Positions 8,616-19,544 of a DNA stretch of 64,000 nt are shown here, piece after piece. The stretch lies in contig SCPD01000001.1 in NCBI GenBank assembly GCA_005502925.1, positions 558,001-622,000 on the forward strand. Reading direction: 5' to 3'. Within the stretch, counting starts at the first letter, position 1; every line of letters begins with the position of its first letter. This stretch comes from Rhizobiales bacterium Y(2018) (GTDB lineage Bacteria > Pseudomonadota > Alphaproteobacteria > Rhizobiales > Aestuariivirgaceae). The position numbers and the translations under genes are program-made. The notes below the pieces were generated by a model that ran no database searches, was not told the origin of the DNA, and was given only the letters and a program-made list of their open reading frames with translations.

Positions 8616-8675
8616 CATTTTCTGATCAGACTGATTCGCCGAAACCCTTGATTCTTATGGGAATCCGGTGGCGTT

Positions 8676-11114
<2,439 letters not shown>

Positions 11115-11327
11115 TTTGTTTCCTTTCGCGGGTTAGGCCACGCGTGAAATCCGCTCTCTGGATACGCTTCCCGCTGGGCAAACGCATCAACTTTAAGCCA
11201 CGGACTTTCGGTGCCGGGATCCAAGCTGTACCTATCCGCAATTACGCAGTTTACGCGGAACTCGACGGACGGACAGCTTAAATCCGCTCCTCACATGGAG
11301 GCAGCGTTAACGTATTTCAATCCCTTG

Positions 11328-11359
11328 ACAAAAGGGCCCGCTCTACCGGTTCCCGGCCC
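11328..11359 (-). terminator. Possible terminator downstream of clpX
   Basis: On the complement GGGCC (11355-11359) can pair with GGCCC (11334-11338), followed by TTTTGTC. The stem is short and the loop is 16 bases, so this is weaker than the neighbouring terminators. Confidence 0.45.
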
Positions 11360-11362
11360 GCT

Positions 11363-12640
11363 TCAGGCCGAGACCGGAGCGGCTTTGACCGGCTGCTTTT
11401 CGCGATCGGCATAGATCAGCAAGGGACGCGCATCGCCTTCGACGACATCCCTCGAAATGACGACCTCCTGGACCCCGTCCATGGCCGGCAGATCGAACAT
11501 CGTGTCGAGAAGGATCGCTTCCATGATGGAGCGCAGGCCACGGGCGCCGGTCTTGCGGTCGATGGCCTTGCGGGCGATCGAGCGCATCGCCTCCTCGGCG
11601 ATGGTCAGCTTGACGCCTTCGAGCTCGAACAGACGCTGATACTGCTTGACGAGCGCGTTCTTCGGCTCGCTCAGGATCTGGATCAGCGCCGGCTCGTCGA
11701 GATCCTCAAGCGTGGCGACGACCGGAAGACGGCCGACGAATTCGGGGATGAGACCGAATTTGAGCAGGTCTTCGGGTTCCAGCGTCTTCAACACCTCGCC
11801 GGTGCGGCGATCTTCAGGCGACTTGACCTCGGCACCGAAGCCGATGCCGGAACCCTTGCCGCGCTGCGCGATGATGCGCTCGAGGCCGGCAAAGGCGCCG
11901 CCGCAGATGAACAGGATGTTGGTGGTGTCGACCTGCAGGAATTCCTGCTGCGGATGCTTGCGGCCACCCTGCGGCGGAACCGAGGCAACGGTTCCTTCCA
12001 TGATCTTGAGGAGCGCCTGCTGCACGCCCTCGCCCGACACGTCGCGGGTGATCGAGGGATTGTCCGACTTGCGCGAAATCTTGTCTACTTCGTCGATATA
12101 GACGATGCCGCGCTGGGCGCGCTCGACATTGTAGTCGGCCGACTGCAGCAGCTTCAGGATGATGTTCTCGACGTCCTCGCCGACATAGCCGGCTTCGGTC
12201 AACGTCGTCGCATCCGCCATGGTGAAGGGCACGTCGAGGATACGGGCGAGCGTCTGAGCGAGCAAAGTCTTGCCGCAGCCGGTCGGACCGACCAGCAGGA
12301 TGTTCGACTTCGCCAGCTCGACGTCGTTGTTCTTCTGCGCGTGGTTCAGGCGCTTATAGTGATTGTGGACCGCAACCGAGAGGACCTTCTTGGCGTGGTC
12401 CTGGCCGATGACATAGTCGTCGAGGACTTTGCGGATCTCGTGCGGGGTCGGCACGCCGTCCTTGGTCTTCACCAGCGAGGATTTGTTTTCCTCGCGAATG
12501 ATGTCCATGCACAATTCCACGCATTCGTCGCAGATGAACACCGTCGGCCCGGCAATAAGCTTGCGGACCTCGTGCTGGCTCTTTCCGCAGAAAGAGCAGT
12601 ACAGGGTGTTCTTGCTGTCGCCGCCACCGGACTTGGTCAT
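11363..12640 (-). CDS. clpX: ATP-dependent Clp protease ATP-binding subunit ClpX
   Basis: The 425-residue protein opens with the ClpX zinc-binding domain: [15 protein letters not shown] and then [10 protein letters not shown], a four-cysteine site that binds adaptors and substrates. The AAA+ domain follows, with Walker [16 protein letters not shown], Walker [11 protein letters not shown], sensor and [15 protein letters not shown] near the C terminus. An [12 protein letters not shown] segment lies before the ClpP-binding IGF-type loop, seen as [10 protein letters not shown]. ClpX unfolds tagged proteins and feeds them to ClpP, encoded 183 bp upstream on the same strand. Confidence 0.99.
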   Translation of the reverse strand: MTKSGGGDSKNTLYCSFCGKSQHEVRKLIAGPTVFICDECVELCMDIIREENKSSLVKTKDGVPTPHEIRKVLDDYVIGQDHAKKVLSVAVHNHYKRLNHAQKNNDVELAKSNILLVGPTGCGKTLLAQTLARILDVPFTMADATTLTEAGYVGEDVENIILKLLQSADYNVERAQRGIVYIDEVDKISRKSDNPSITRDVSGEGVQQALLKIMEGTVASVPPQGGRKHPQQEFLQVDTTNILFICGGAFAGLERIIAQRGKGSGIGFGAEVKSPEDRRTGEVLKTLEPEDLLKFGLIPEFVGRLPVVATLEDLDEPALIQILSEPKNALVKQYQRLFELEGVKLTIAEEAMRSIARKAIDRKTGARGLRSIMEAILLDTMFDLPAMDGVQEVVISRDVVEGDARPLLIYADREKQPVKAAPVSA

Positions 12641-12734
12641 TTCAATACTTCCTCGAACTCTGAACGGGTCGTATCTGCGTGGATGTCACCATTTTGACAC
12701 GACCGACTCAATTTGAGCATGCGCCCCGTTGGTT

Positions 12735-12764
12735 AATCAAGAATTGATTCAACTGGCATGCCAG
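12735..12764. promoter_or_regulatory. Two adjacent palindromes in the clpP-clpX intergenic region
   Basis: AATCAA-GAA-TTGATT (12735-12749) is followed after three bases by the perfect 12-bp palindrome CTGGCATGCCAG (12753-12764). They lie about 95-125 bp upstream of clpX and could be regulator sites for a clpX-specific promoter. I do not recognise the binding protein. Confidence 0.3.
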
Positions 12765-12823
12765 CTGCCGGAAGGGCACTTCTCCCATCACAAATAATAG
12801 GGTGTAAAGGCCAAATCCGCCAA

Positions 12824-13450
12824 TTATTTGGACTCCGCCGGCGCCGGGCGCTTGTCGATCACCTTGTCGATAAGCCCGAACTCCTTGGCGGCCTCGGCGG
12901 TGAGAAAATTATCCCGTTCCAGCGCCTGCTCGACCGCCTTGAGCGGCTGACCGGTGTGCTTTTCGTAGATCTCGTTCAGCCGGCGCTTCAGGCTTTCCAC
13001 TTCCTTGGCGTGGATCAGGATGTCGGTCACCTGGCCCTGAAAACCGCCGGACGGCTGATGCACCATGATGCGGGCATTGGGCAGCGCGAAACGCATGCCC
13101 TTATCGCCGGCGCAGAGCAGCAGCGAGCCCATCGAGGCAGCCTGGCCCATCACCGTCGTCGAGATCGGCGGACGGATGAACTGCATGGTGTCGTAGATCG
13201 ACAGGCCTGACGTAACGACGCCGCCCGGCGAGTTGATATACATCGAAATCTCTTTCTTCGGGTTTTCCGCCTCGAGAAAGAGAAGCTGCATCGACACGGA
13301 GGCGGCCACGCTATCGTCGATCGGCCCGGTGATAAAGATGATGCGCTCACGCAGAAGCCTCGACGGCAGGTCATAAACGCGCTCGCCGCGCGTCTCCTGG
13401 ACGATGACCTGGGGCCAGAAAGAACTATAAGTTTCAATAGGATCGCGCAT
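12824..13450 (-). CDS. clpP: ATP-dependent Clp protease proteolytic subunit
   Basis: The 208-residue protein is ClpP of usual length. It has the catalytic serine in [17 protein letters not shown], the catalytic histidine in [18 protein letters not shown], and the late aspartate in [18 protein letters not shown]. The N-terminal propeptide-like stretch [20 protein letters not shown] is typical of proteobacterial ClpP. Fourteen subunits form the chamber that degrades proteins unfolded by ClpX, whose gene lies downstream. It is transcribed away from the CBS/CorC gene, from a short shared intergenic region. Confidence 0.99.
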   Translation of the reverse strand: MRDPIETYSSFWPQVIVQETRGERVYDLPSRLLRERIIFITGPIDDSVAASVSMQLLFLEAENPKKEISMYINSPGGVVTSGLSIYDTMQFIRPPISTTVMGQAASMGSLLLCAGDKGMRFALPNARIMVHQPSGGFQGQVTDILIHAKEVESLKRRLNEIYEKHTGQPLKAVEQALERDNFLTAEAAKEFGLIDKVIDKRPAPAESK

Positions 13451-13599
13451 GAAAGTCCCGGATATTGCGAATCAGAATGAGATTAGAGCCCCGCATAGAT
13501 AGGTGATTGCCGGGCCAATCGGAAGAGGTGCAGCATATTACGCGGCCCAGCGTCAAGGGATTTGCAACCCAGGGCCCCGTGCCCCATTATTGTGACATC

Positions 13600-14904
13600 A
13601 TGCCTGTCCTAGACATTGTCGTCGTTCTCATCCTCATTTTCATCAATGGCCTTTTCGCGATGTCGGAGCTCGCGATCGTCTCCGCCAGACGCCTCCGCCT
13701 CAAGACTTTGGCCGACCGGGGCGTAAAAGGCGCCCGGCGCGCCATGGCGCTGGCCGCCAATCCCGGCCGCTTCCTCTCCGCCGTCCAGATCGGCATCACC
13801 CTCGTCGGCATCCTGGCCGGCGCCTATTCGGGCGCCTCGCTCGGCGATTACCTGTCGCTCTGGCTGCAGAGCCTCGGCATGGCGCGCGGCTGGGCGGAAC
13901 CCGTCGGCCTCGGCATCGTCGTGGCGCTCATCACCTATCTCTCGCTCATCATCGGCGAGCTGGTGCCCAAGCAGCTCGCCTTGCGCAATGCCGAGCGCAT
14001 CGCCTGCATCGTCGCCCCGTTCATGACCATCCTGTCGCGGGTGATGGGCCCCGTCGTCACGCTTCTCGACGCCTCCGGGCGCCTCGTCCTGTTCATCCTC
14101 CGCCGCAAGGCTTCGCCCGAATCGCAAGTAACGGAAGAAGAAATCCGTACCCTCGTGGCCGAGGCCGAGACCGCGGGCGTGCTCGGGCGCGATGAGCGCC
14201 AGATGATCTCAGGCGTGATGCAGCTCGGCGACCGGCCGGTCCGCGCCGTCATGACGCCGCGCCATGACGTCGACATCATCGACCTCACCGGCAGCGCCGC
14301 CGAGATCCGCAAGGCCATCACCGAGAGCGTCCATTCGCGCATCCCGGTCACCGACGGCGATCCCGAAGTGATCATCGGCATTCTCCAGGCCAAGGACCTG
14401 CTCGATGCCTATCTCAAGGGCAAAAGGCCCGACCCCAGGAAATTCGTGCGTGAGGCGGCGATCATTCCCGACACGATGGACGCGCTCGACGTGGTGGCGA
14501 AGCTCAGGGACAGTCCCGTTCATGTCGGCCTCGTCCATGACGAGTTCGGCCATTTCGAGGGCGTCGTCACCACCGCCGACATCCTCGAGGCCATCGTCGG
14601 CAGCTTCCACACCGAGGAAGGCGCGCCCGAGCCCGATGCGGTCGAGCGCGAGGACGGCTCATGGCTCCTCGCCGGCAGCATGCCGGTCGACGACTTGATG
14701 GAACTCCTCAGCATTCCGCTGCCCGACAAGCGCGTCTATCACACATTGGCGGGCCTCATGCTCGACCGCTTCGGCCGGCTGCCCAAGATCGGCGAACATA
14801 CCGAATTCGCCGGCTGGCGCTTCGAGATCCTCGATCTCGACCAGCGCCGCATCGACAAAGTTCTGGCCATGCGGGCGCCCTCGCTCCGGCGGAAGGGGAC
14901 GTAG
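13600..14904 (+). CDS. CNNM/CBS/CorC-type membrane protein (hemolysin-family transporter-like)
   Basis: From ATG 13600 the protein has 434 residues. A DUF21/CNNM membrane domain with about three to four spans starts at MPVLDIVVVLILIFINGLFA and includes the conserved GEL in LIIGELVPKQLAL. Two CBS domains (about 210-330) follow, beginning after RPVRAVMTPRHDVDIID, then a C-terminal CorC/HlyC domain (ERAGEDGSWLLAGSMP-like region). Members are implicated in Mg2+/Co2+ efflux or magnesium homeostasis, despite the old hemolysin label. The open frame reaches back to 13507, but that stretch is not membrane-like. The exoD gene follows after one base, so the two form an operon. Confidence 0.9.
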   Translation: MPVLDIVVVLILIFINGLFAMSELAIVSARRLRLKTLADRGVKGARRAMALAANPGRFLSAVQIGITLVGILAGAYSGASLGDYLSLWLQSLGMARGWAEPVGLGIVVALITYLSLIIGELVPKQLALRNAERIACIVAPFMTILSRVMGPVVTLLDASGRLVLFILRRKASPESQVTEEEIRTLVAEAETAGVLGRDERQMISGVMQLGDRPVRAVMTPRHDVDIIDLTGSAAEIRKAITESVHSRIPVTDGDPEVIIGILQAKDLLDAYLKGKRPDPRKFVREAAIIPDTMDALDVVAKLRDSPVHVGLVHDEFGHFEGVVTTADILEAIVGSFHTEEGAPEPDAVEREDGSWLLAGSMPVDDLMELLSIPLPDKRVYHTLAGLMLDRFGRLPKIGEHTEFAGWRFEILDLDQRRIDKVLAMRAPSLRRKGT

Positions 14905-14905
14905 A

Positions 14906-15520
14906 GTGACGGAACCGCATAACGAACGCCTGTCCGACATCCTGAAAAGGCTGGCGCAGGACCACAATCCGGACCTGACTTTGGGCGATATCGTGCGCGC
15001 TTTGGGCGAGCGCGGATTCGGCGCGCTCATTCTGCTGCTGGCGGCGCCCAATATCATCCCGTTGCCGCCAGGCTCCTCCTTCATCTTCGGCGTGCCGCTC
15101 GTTTTCATCACCGCGCAGCTGATGATCAAGCAGGACAAGGTCTGGCTGCCGCAGAAACTGATGAACGCCAAAGTCGGCGGCGGACGCCTGCCCTATCTGC
15201 TCAACCGCCTGGTGCCCTATGTGGTCAAGGTCGAGAGGCTCCTCAAGCCGCGCGGCACACTGCTCACCTCCGCGCTCGGCGAAAGGCTGGCGGGCCTCGC
15301 TGGCCTCTTCTGCGCGACCATCCTGCTGCTGCCGATCCCCGGCGCCAATATGGCGCCGGCCTTGGCGCTGTGCTGCTTCGCGCTCGGCCTCATCGAGCAG
15401 GACGATCTCGCCATGGCGGGCGGCTGGTTCGGCACCGCCGCCACCGTCGTCATCCTGATCCTGCTCTATCTCTTCGGAACCGCGATCTTCGCCTTCCTGA
15501 GCAACTGGCTCGCCCCCTGA
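14906..15520 (+). CDS. exoD: ExoD-family membrane protein
   Basis: GTG 14906 lies one base after the upstream stop, giving 204 residues. The sequence matches the ExoD family: an N-terminal cytoplasmic helix (LSDILKRLAQ), then RGFGALILLLAAPNIIPLPP with the conserved Pro-rich turn after the first membrane span, and further hydrophobic segments. ExoD was first described in Sinorhizobium as needed for exopolysaccharide production and alkaline tolerance; the biochemical role is still unclear. Coupling to the CNNM/CorC protein suggests a shared role in envelope or ion homeostasis, which is inference. Confidence 0.9.
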   Translation: MTEPHNERLSDILKRLAQDHNPDLTLGDIVRALGERGFGALILLLAAPNIIPLPPGSSFIFGVPLVFITAQLMIKQDKVWLPQKLMNAKVGGGRLPYLLNRLVPYVVKVERLLKPRGTLLTSALGERLAGLAGLFCATILLLPIPGANMAPALALCCFALGLIEQDDLAMAGGWFGTAATVVILILLYLFGTAIFAFLSNWLAP

Positions 15521-15526
15521 GGCCTA

Positions 15527-15573
15527 GATCACGATGACTTTTGACGGAACCGTCAAAAGTCATAGACGTGATC
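15527..15573. repeat. Extragenic palindrome E3
   Basis: Outer arms GATCACG / CGTGATC and a 13-bp inner stem ATGACTTTTGACG / CGTCAAAAGTCAT close a GAAC loop, with AGA unpaired on the 3' side. It has the same nested-stem plan as E1 but a different core, and begins just six bases after the exoD stop. It may also serve as a processing or termination structure for that operon. Confidence 0.7.
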
Positions 15574-15588
15574 GTCGGTTTAAACCTG

Positions 15589-15636
15589 GAGCATAATGTT
15601 ATCGCCAAGACGATTCCGTCTTGGCGTATTATGCTC
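15589..15636. repeat. Extragenic palindrome E4, abutting the next start codon
   Basis: Outer arms GAGCATAAT / ATTATGCTC and inner arms CGCCAAGACG / CGTCTTGGCG close an ATTC loop. On the complement the core reads TTGGCGATAA, as in E1 and E5, so this copy is inverted. The 3' arm ends four bases before the ATG of the histidine phosphatase gene. Confidence 0.75.
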
Positions 15637-15640
15637 TGGC

Positions 15641-16216
15641 ATGACGAGCGCCTACTACATCACACACCCGCAGGTCCGCATCGACGCTGATGTGCCGGTG
15701 CCCGACTGGGGCCTGTCCGATCTCGGCCGCGCGCGGGCGCAAAGAATGCTCGGCCAAGCCTGGGTGGGCTCGATCCGGCGGATCGTGTCTTCGGGCGAAA
15801 GAAAGGCCATCGAGACGGCGGAAGTCCTGGGGCGCCATCTCGGCATCGCGCCGGAGATCCGTGAGAAGATGCATGAGAACGACCGCTCGGCGACGGGCTT
15901 CCTGCCGCCGCCCGAGTTCGAGGCCGTCGCCGATCAGTTCTTCGCTCATCCCGATACCAGCATTCGCGGCTGGGAACGTGCGATCGACGCGCAATCGCGC
16001 ATCCGCGCCGAGGTCGACGAGGTTCTGGCCGGTCATACCGGAGGTGACATCGCCTTTGTCGGACATGGCGGCGTCGGCACGCTGCTCCTTCTGTCCCTGA
16101 CGGGGCGCCCGATCGGCCGGAGCGCCGATCAGCCTGGCGGCGGCGGCAACTACTTCACTTTCACGGTGCCGGACTTGCGGCCCGTTCACGACTGGCGCCC
16201 CATCGACGGGCCATAG
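15641..16216 (+). CDS. Histidine phosphatase family protein
   Basis: ATG 15641 gives 191 residues beginning MTSAYYITHPQVRIDADVPV. In this branch of the phosphoglycerate-mutase-like superfamily the usual RHG at the N terminus is replaced by THP, which keeps the catalytic histidine. RRIVSSGERKAIETAEVL supplies the phosphate-binding arginine and FVGHGGVGTLLL the second histidine. It likely removes phosphate from a small molecule or protein in the cytoplasm; substrate unknown. The ATG lacks a purine-rich ribosome-binding site because the 3' arm of palindrome E4 ends four bases upstream. Confidence 0.88.
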   Translation: MTSAYYITHPQVRIDADVPVPDWGLSDLGRARAQRMLGQAWVGSIRRIVSSGERKAIETAEVLGRHLGIAPEIREKMHENDRSATGFLPPPEFEAVADQFFAHPDTSIRGWERAIDAQSRIRAEVDEVLAGHTGGDIAFVGHGGVGTLLLLSLTGRPIGRSADQPGGGGNYFTFTVPDLRPVHDWRPIDGP

Positions 16217-16224
16217 AGAAACAA

Positions 16225-16248
16225 AAAGGCGGCCAACCGGCCGCCTTT
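16225..16248. terminator. Bidirectional terminator between the histidine phosphatase and tig
   Basis: A perfect 10-bp stem AAAGGCGGCC / GGCCGCCTTT around an AACC loop, with A-rich and T-rich flanks, can stop both convergent genes. Confidence 0.9.
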
Positions 16249-16269
16249 CTCAATTCCGTCAGACGAAGA

Positions 16270-17838
16270 TCACTCCGCCTTTTTGGCTTTCTTGGCCGGG
16301 GCCTTCTTCTTGGCCGGAGCCTTCTTGGCCTCGTCGCCATGATCGTGGTCGTGGTCATGCGCATGATCGTGGCCGTGGTCATGGTGGTGATGATCGTGGT
16401 CGTGATGATCGTGATCGTGGTCATGATCGTGATGATGATCATGGTCGTGATGGGCATGATCGTGATCGTGATGATCATGATCGTGATCATGCTCATCCTC
16501 GTCCTGCACCAGGGCCTGGAGCTCCTCGCGCGTCACGCTCTTGTCCGAGACATTGGCCTTGGCGACGATGTGGTCGACGACCTTCTGCTCGAAGATCGGG
16601 CCGCGCAGCTCGAGCACCGCATTGGCGTTCTTGCGATAATAATCGAACACCTTGCGCTCCTGGCCGGGGAACTGGCGCGCGCGGTCCATCAGAGCGCGCT
16701 GCAGCTCGTCGTCGGTGACGTTGACGCCTTCCTTCTCGCCCAGCGTGCCGAGCACGAGGCCCAGGCGCACGCGGCGCTCGGCGATGGCGCGGTATTCCTT
16801 GCGCGCCTCTTCCTCGGTGGTGTTCTCATCGGCGAAGCTCTTGCCCGAGCGCTTCATCTCGGCGTCGAGCGCATTCCAGATGCCGTTGAATTCGGCTTCG
16901 ACAAGCCGCTCCGGCAGCTCGAAGCTGTAGGTCTTGTCGAGCGCGTCGAGGACGTCGCGCTTGAGCTTCAGGCGGGTCATCTGGCCGAATTCCTGGCCCA
17001 TGCGCTCGCGCACCGTCTCTTTCAGCTTGTCGAGGCTCTCAAGGCCGAGCTTCTTGGCGAATTCGTCGTCGATGACGGTTTCCTTGGGCGCCTCGACGCT
17101 GCCCAGCTTGACGTCGAACTCGGCCGGCTTGCCGGCGAGCGTGGCGACGCCATAGCTCTCAGGGAAGGTGACCTTGACCACCAGCTCATCGCCAGCCTTG
17201 GCGCCGGTCAGCTGGTCCTCGAAGCCCGGGATGAACTGGCCGGAGCCGAGCTCCAGCGGGACGTTCTCGGCCGAGCCGCCTTCGAAAACGGTGCCGTCGA
17301 TCTTGCCGACGAAGGACATGGTGACGCGGTCACCCTTGGCGGCGGCGCCGTCCTTGGCCTGCCAGTCCTTGTACTGGGCGGCGATGCGGCCGAGCGCCTC
17401 GTCGATATGGGTGTCGGTCACGTCGATGACATGACGCTCGAGGGTGAGGCCCGTCGTGTCCTTGAGCTCGAAGGTCGGAATCACTTCGAGCGACATGGTG
17501 TAGGAGAGATCCTCCTTGCCGTCGAAGATGCGCTCCACTTCCGACTGGTCCTCGGGGAGCTTCACTTCGGGCTGATAAGCGGGCTTCAGATTGTGCTGCT
17601 CGAGCACCTTCTTGCTGGCGTCGTCGACCTGCTTCTGGACGACCTCGGCCATGACCGATTTGCCGTAAACGCGCTTCAAATGCGGCACCGGGACCTTGCC
17701 AGGACGGAAGCCCTTGATATTGGCTTTGCCGGCGAGTTCCTGCAGCCGCTTGTTGAGTTCGGTGTCGAGCTCAGAGGCGGCGACGACCACTTTATATTCG
17801 CGCTTCAGACCGGAGCTCAGCGTTTCGGTAACCTGCAT
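16270..17838 (-). CDS. tig: Trigger factor with an extreme His/Asp-rich C-terminal tail
   Basis: The N terminus MQVTETLSSGLKREYKVVVA and the ribosome-docking signature GFRPGKVPVPHLKRVYGKS identify trigger factor, the ribosome-bound chaperone and peptidyl-prolyl isomerase. The PPIase domain spans about 155-250 (KGDRVTMSFVGKIDGTVFEG). The chaperone arms follow to about 440. Start ATG 17838 is preferred over an in-frame TTG at 17850. Unusually, residues 450-500 form a 51-residue run of 30 His, 18 Asp, 2 Ala and 1 Gly, then a basic Lys/Ala/Pro tail to residue 522. Ordinary trigger factors are about 430-490 residues. The tail should bind Ni, Zn, Co or Cu, comparable in idea to the SlyD tail; that function is inferred. 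Confidence 0.98.
   Translation of the reverse strand: MQVTETLSSGLKREYKVVVAASELDTELNKRLQELAGKANIKGFRPGKVPVPHLKRVYGKSVMAEVVQKQVDDASKKVLEQHNLKPAYQPEVKLPEDQSEVERIFDGKEDLSYTMSLEVIPTFELKDTTGLTLERHVIDVTDTHIDEALGRIAAQYKDWQAKDGAAAKGDRVTMSFVGKIDGTVFEGGSAENVPLELGSGQFIPGFEDQLTGAKAGDELVVKVTFPESYGVATLAGKPAEFDVKLGSVEAPKETVIDDEFAKKLGLESLDKLKETVRERMGQEFGQMTRLKLKRDVLDALDKTYSFELPERLVEAEFNGIWNALDAEMKRSGKSFADENTTEEEARKEYRAIAERRVRLGLVLGTLGEKEGVNVTDDELQRALMDRARQFPGQERKVFDYYRKNANAVLELRGPIFEQKVVDHIVAKANVSDKSVTREELQALVQDEDEHDHDHDHHDHDHAHHDHDHHHDHDHDHDHHDHDHHHHDHGHDHAHDHDHDHGDEAKKAPAKKKAPAKKAKKAE
16339..16491. repeat. Low-complexity CAT/GAT codon repeat encoding the His/Asp tail of trigger factor
   Basis: On the complement this 153-bp stretch is almost entirely CAT/CAC and GAT/GAC codons in changing order. 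Codon choice varies between the synonyms and the unit is only 3-6 bp, so it looks like a slippage-prone coding microsatellite kept under selection for His and Asp rather than a strict tandem array. Confidence 0.85.
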
Positions 17839-17920
17839 GTCCCTGCTCAATCCTTATGGGGTTCTGTCTCTTCTTCGCGGCATCTCTGCGAAAACCGGGT
17901 TGCTTCGGGCGCATGAGCCT

Positions 17921-18005
17921 TGGTGCGGGCGGAGGGACTTGAACCCCCACGGGTTGCCCCACAGGAACCTAAATCCTGCGTGTCTGCCAATTTCACCACG
18001 CCCGC
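17921..18005 (-). tRNA. tRNA-Leu (anticodon UAG)
   Basis: On the complement the acceptor GCGGGCG pairs with CGCCCGC, followed by discriminator A and encoded CCA (17921-17923). The anticodon stem CAGGA/TCCTG closes a TTTAGGT loop with anticodon TAG (17969-17971 on the plus strand). A long variable arm (TGGGGCAACCC) marks a class II tRNA, as expected for leucine, and the T arm has GTTCAAGTC. Confidence 0.97.
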
Positions 18006-18041
18006 GCGCCAAAGGCTCGGGCCCGTTGCGATGGGCGGGGT

Positions 18042-19505
18042 CTATAGCAGAGGGTTTTGGGGGATTCCACAAGAAATGAGGTCAGGTAAATCCTCGGCGG
18101 TCAGGCCCGTCGCGCCAAATTTCCCAGCCGCGGCGCCATGGAGCCACATGGCGGCGGCCGCCGCCCCGACCCCTGCCATGCCCTGCGCCAGGAGGCCGGT
18201 CAGGAGTCCCGCCAGCACATCGCCCGAGCCCGCCGTGGCGAGGCTCGGCGGGGCATTGGTATTGACGATGGCCACCCCCTCCCCATTCGCCGCCACACTG
18301 TCCGGTCCTTTCAGCAAGATGACCGCGCCGGAGCGCCTGGCGGCGGCGATCGCACGCTCACATTTGGAGTCCGATTCCCTCGCCAGATCTTTGAAAAGGC
18401 GGATGAATTCCCCCTCGTGCGGCGTCATGACGACGTCCCGCTCTGGCATCTCGGCAATGGCCTCGAACAACTCCTCCGGATCCGGTGCAAAGGAGGTCAG
18501 GGCATCGGCGTCGAGAACCACCGCGGCACCGCTCGCCAAAGCAGCGCGCGCCTTGGCCCGGGTCTCGGGCCCCACCCCGGCCGCCGGGCCGATGCAGACG
18601 GCATTCTTGCGCCGGTCGGCGAGGAGCCGTCCGAGCGCCAGCGCGTCGTCGGCCTCGGCCAGCATGATGGCGGTCAGATGCGCCTCATTAGCCGCCATGG
18701 CCGCCTTGGGCGATGCGACAGTGACGAGCCCTGCCCCGACCCGGAGCGCGCTTCTCGCCGCGAGCCGTGCCGCCCCCGTCTGATGCGCGGCGCCGGAGAC
18801 GACCACCGCATGGCCGCGCCGATATTTGTGCTGGTCCGGCCCCGCCTGCGGCAGTTCAGGCACGAAATTCTCCGAGAGCCGGGGCTTAATCTCATCCAGG
18901 ACCCGGTCAGGGATGCCGATATCGGCGACAACCGTCTCGCCGCAATAATTCCGCCCCGGCATCAGCACATGGCCGGGTTTCTTGCGAAAGAAGGTCACCG
19001 TCAGGTCGGCCATGAAAGCGGCAGGCCGCGCCGCGCCCGTCGCACCGTCGATGCCGGAGGGGATGTCGATGGTGACCACTGGCACCTTCACCGCGCTGAT
19101 CAGCTTCAAGATCGGGTCAGACAATGGCTTCGACAGTCCGGCGCCGAACAAGGCATCGACAATGAGACCGGCGCCGTCCACGGACGTCACGCTCTCGAAA
19201 GGCCCGCCCCAGCGCTTGGCCATGATGGCGGCATCGCCCTTGAGACGCGCCGTCTCGCCTAAGAGCGCCACGCGCACCGGCCAGCCCCAGTCGCGCAGGA
19301 GCCGCGCCACGACATAACCATCGCCGCCATTATTGCCGGGTCCGCACAAAACGAGCGTCGGACGCGCCCCGAAGCGGCGCAGGATCTCCTCCGCCACGGC
19401 ACGGCCGGCCCGCTCCATGAGCGTCAGGGACGGCACGCCCGCGGCGACGGCGAGCGCGTCGGCGCGATACATCTGTTCCGGCGTCAGCAGCGCGTGGGAA
19501 TACAT
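18042..19505 (-). CDS. nnr: Bifunctional NAD(P)H-hydrate epimerase / ADP-dependent NAD(P)H-hydrate dehydratase
   Basis: The 487-residue protein fuses two repair enzymes. The N-terminal YjeF_N epimerase (about 1-215) shows LVLCGPGNNGGDGYVVARLL and DALFGAGLSKPL. The C-terminal YjeF_C/carbohydrate-kinase-like dehydratase shows MTPHEGEFIRLF, ILLKGPDSVAANGEG and the catalytic-loop motif ATAGSGDVLAGLLTGLLAQG. Together they restore NADH and NADPH from their hydrated forms, R and S epimers, using ADP as phosphate acceptor. In alphaproteobacteria this gene often neighbours glnB; here glnB lies about 4 kb away. It ends close to tRNA-Leu. Confidence 0.96.
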   Translation of the reverse strand: MYSHALLTPEQMYRADALAVAAGVPSLTLMERAGRAVAEEILRRFGARPTLVLCGPGNNGGDGYVVARLLRDWGWPVRVALLGETARLKGDAAIMAKRWGGPFESVTSVDGAGLIVDALFGAGLSKPLSDPILKLISAVKVPVVTIDIPSGIDGATGAARPAAFMADLTVTFFRKKPGHVLMPGRNYCGETVVADIGIPDRVLDEIKPRLSENFVPELPQAGPDQHKYRRGHAVVVSGAAHQTGAARLAARSALRVGAGLVTVASPKAAMAANEAHLTAIMLAEADDALALGRLLADRRKNAVCIGPAAGVGPETRAKARAALASGAAVVLDADALTSFAPDPEELFEAIAEMPERDVVMTPHEGEFIRLFKDLARESDSKCERAIAAARRSGAVILLKGPDSVAANGEGVAIVNTNAPPSLATAGSGDVLAGLLTGLLAQGMAGVGAAAAAMWLHGAAAGKFGATGLTAEDLPDLISCGIPQNPLL

Positions 19506-19544
19506 GCGCCATGTTTGCCGGGCGCCCGCCTCTATCGCAAGCCG

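Noticed and set aside
16339-16491. CRISPR or noncoding satellite reading of the CAT/GAT repeat
   Set aside because: No spacer-repeat pattern; the unit is a codon and the frame of tig is kept throughout.
16339-17916. Long plus-strand open frame rich in Val/Ile/Met opposite tig
   Set aside because: It is the antisense reading of the His/Asp codon tail and the chaperone gene; the tig product has unmistakable motifs on the minus strand.
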